A DNA stretch of 61,294 bases from contig WGCA01000017.1 in the NCBI GenBank assembly GCA_015494065.1, positions 1 through 61,294 on the forward strand, read 5' to 3'. The position numbers were made by a program, and so were the translations under genes. Positions 60,945 through 61,294 of this stretch are shown here, one piece after another. This DNA is from Thermodesulfobacteriaceae bacterium (lineage in GTDB: Bacteria; Desulfobacterota; Thermodesulfobacteria; Thermodesulfobacteriales; Thermodesulfatatoraceae). How positions within the stretch are numbered: the first letter of the stretch is position 1; each line of letters opens with the position of its first letter. The notes under the pieces were generated by a model. It was given only the letters and a program-made list of their open reading frames with translations. It was not told the origin of the DNA and made no database searches.

Positions 60945-61294
60945 CTATTCCAAAATCTTGGTGACTACACCGGCACCTACCGTGCGCCCACCTTCCCGTA
61001 TCGCAAACCTCAACCCCTCCTCCATCGCCACCGGCTTGATCAACTGCACCTCTAACTCCACGTTGTCTCCAGGCATCACCATCTCTACACCCTCCGGCAG
61101 CTGCACTACCCCCGTCACGTCCGTCGTCCGAAAATAAAACTGTGGCCTATATCCATTGAAAAACGGCGTGTGCCGCCCTCCTTCCTCCTTCGTCAATACA
61201 TATACCTCCGCCTTAAAACGCGTGTGCGGCGTTATGCTCCCAGGCTGCGCCAATACCTGCCCACGCTCCACCTCATCCTTACCCACTCCTCTCA
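60945..61294 (-). CDS. tuf: Elongation factor Tu, C-terminal part (cut by window edge)
   Basis: The last ~116 codons of EF-Tu: [45 protein letters not shown] and the C-terminal barrel ending [24 protein letters not shown]. It delivers aminoacyl-tRNA to the ribosome. The reading frame is open to the window edge; the GTPase domain lies outside. Followed by rpmG 11 bases downstream. Confidence 0.97.
   Translation of the reverse strand, partial: RGVGKDEVERGQVLAQPGSITPHTRFKAEVYVLTKEEGGRHTPFFNGYRPQFYFRTTDVTGVVQLPEGVEMVMPGDNVELEVQLIKPVAMEEGLRFAIREGGRTVGAGVVTKILE

Overview
The window reads as chromosomal DNA of a motile, probably thermophilic sulfate-reducing or sulfur-disproportionating bacterium, most likely of the class Thermodesulfobacteria (Thermodesulfobacteriota). 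This is inferred from the gene set: an Ahb-type siroheme decarboxylase next to a precorrin-2 dehydrogenase, a MoeA fused to a periplasmic-binding-like domain, a DUF6178 protein, sigma-54-type promoters before amtB and the flagellar operon, and very dense gene packing with many 1-30 nt overlaps. No ribosomal RNA is present to settle it. There is no CRISPR array, prophage, IS element or integrase.

Layout. 1-860: start of amtB behind a sigma-54-like promoter, a structured non-coding stretch and initiator tRNA-fMet. 971-4240: a large PLD-nuclease/SNF2-helicase fusion. 4426-7892: a methyltransferase, a catalytically dead HtrA-like PDZ protein, UppP and a CorA transporter. 8000-13532: an RNA/translation operon (trmD, a SPOUT methyltransferase, rplS, rnhB, yraN, DUF6178, a Clp1-like kinase). 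13297-18730: a MoeA-PBP fusion, then trmH, rluD, coaE and a second, diverged moeA.

18723-31768 is one uninterrupted minus-strand flagellar operon, fliL-M-N-O-P-Q-R-flhB-A-F-G-fliA-cheY-fliL2-small ORF-DUF2802-fliK-like-HEPN. It starts at a sigma-54-like promoter and has a sigma-28-like promoter at the end of fliA. 31890-45000 is housekeeping: ogt, siroheme/heme genes, a DeoC-RNase HI fusion, ubiX, ubiA, greA, an ahb gene, dedA, an HDOD protein, an M48 peptidase with TPRs, prmA, coaX, an LD-carboxypeptidase and a CsgG lipoprotein. 45309-49213: scpB, a gene-poor stretch with a perfect 20-bp inverted repeat, ribE, and a PhoB/PhoR-type two-component system.

49250-61294 is the conserved transcription/translation block on the minus strand: tuf (partial), rpmG, tRNA-Trp, secE, nusG, rplK, rplA, L10 leader, rplJ, rplL, rpoB, rpoC.

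Most genes are ordinary. The items most worth a second look are the DeoC-RNase HI fusion and its start codon shared with the divergent precorrin-2 dehydrogenase gene, the PLD-helicase, the pseudoprotease, the DUF6178/Clp1-kinase pair with its antisense-overlapping tail, the alternative pairing in the L10 leader, and the stage-specific promoters of the flagellar operon.
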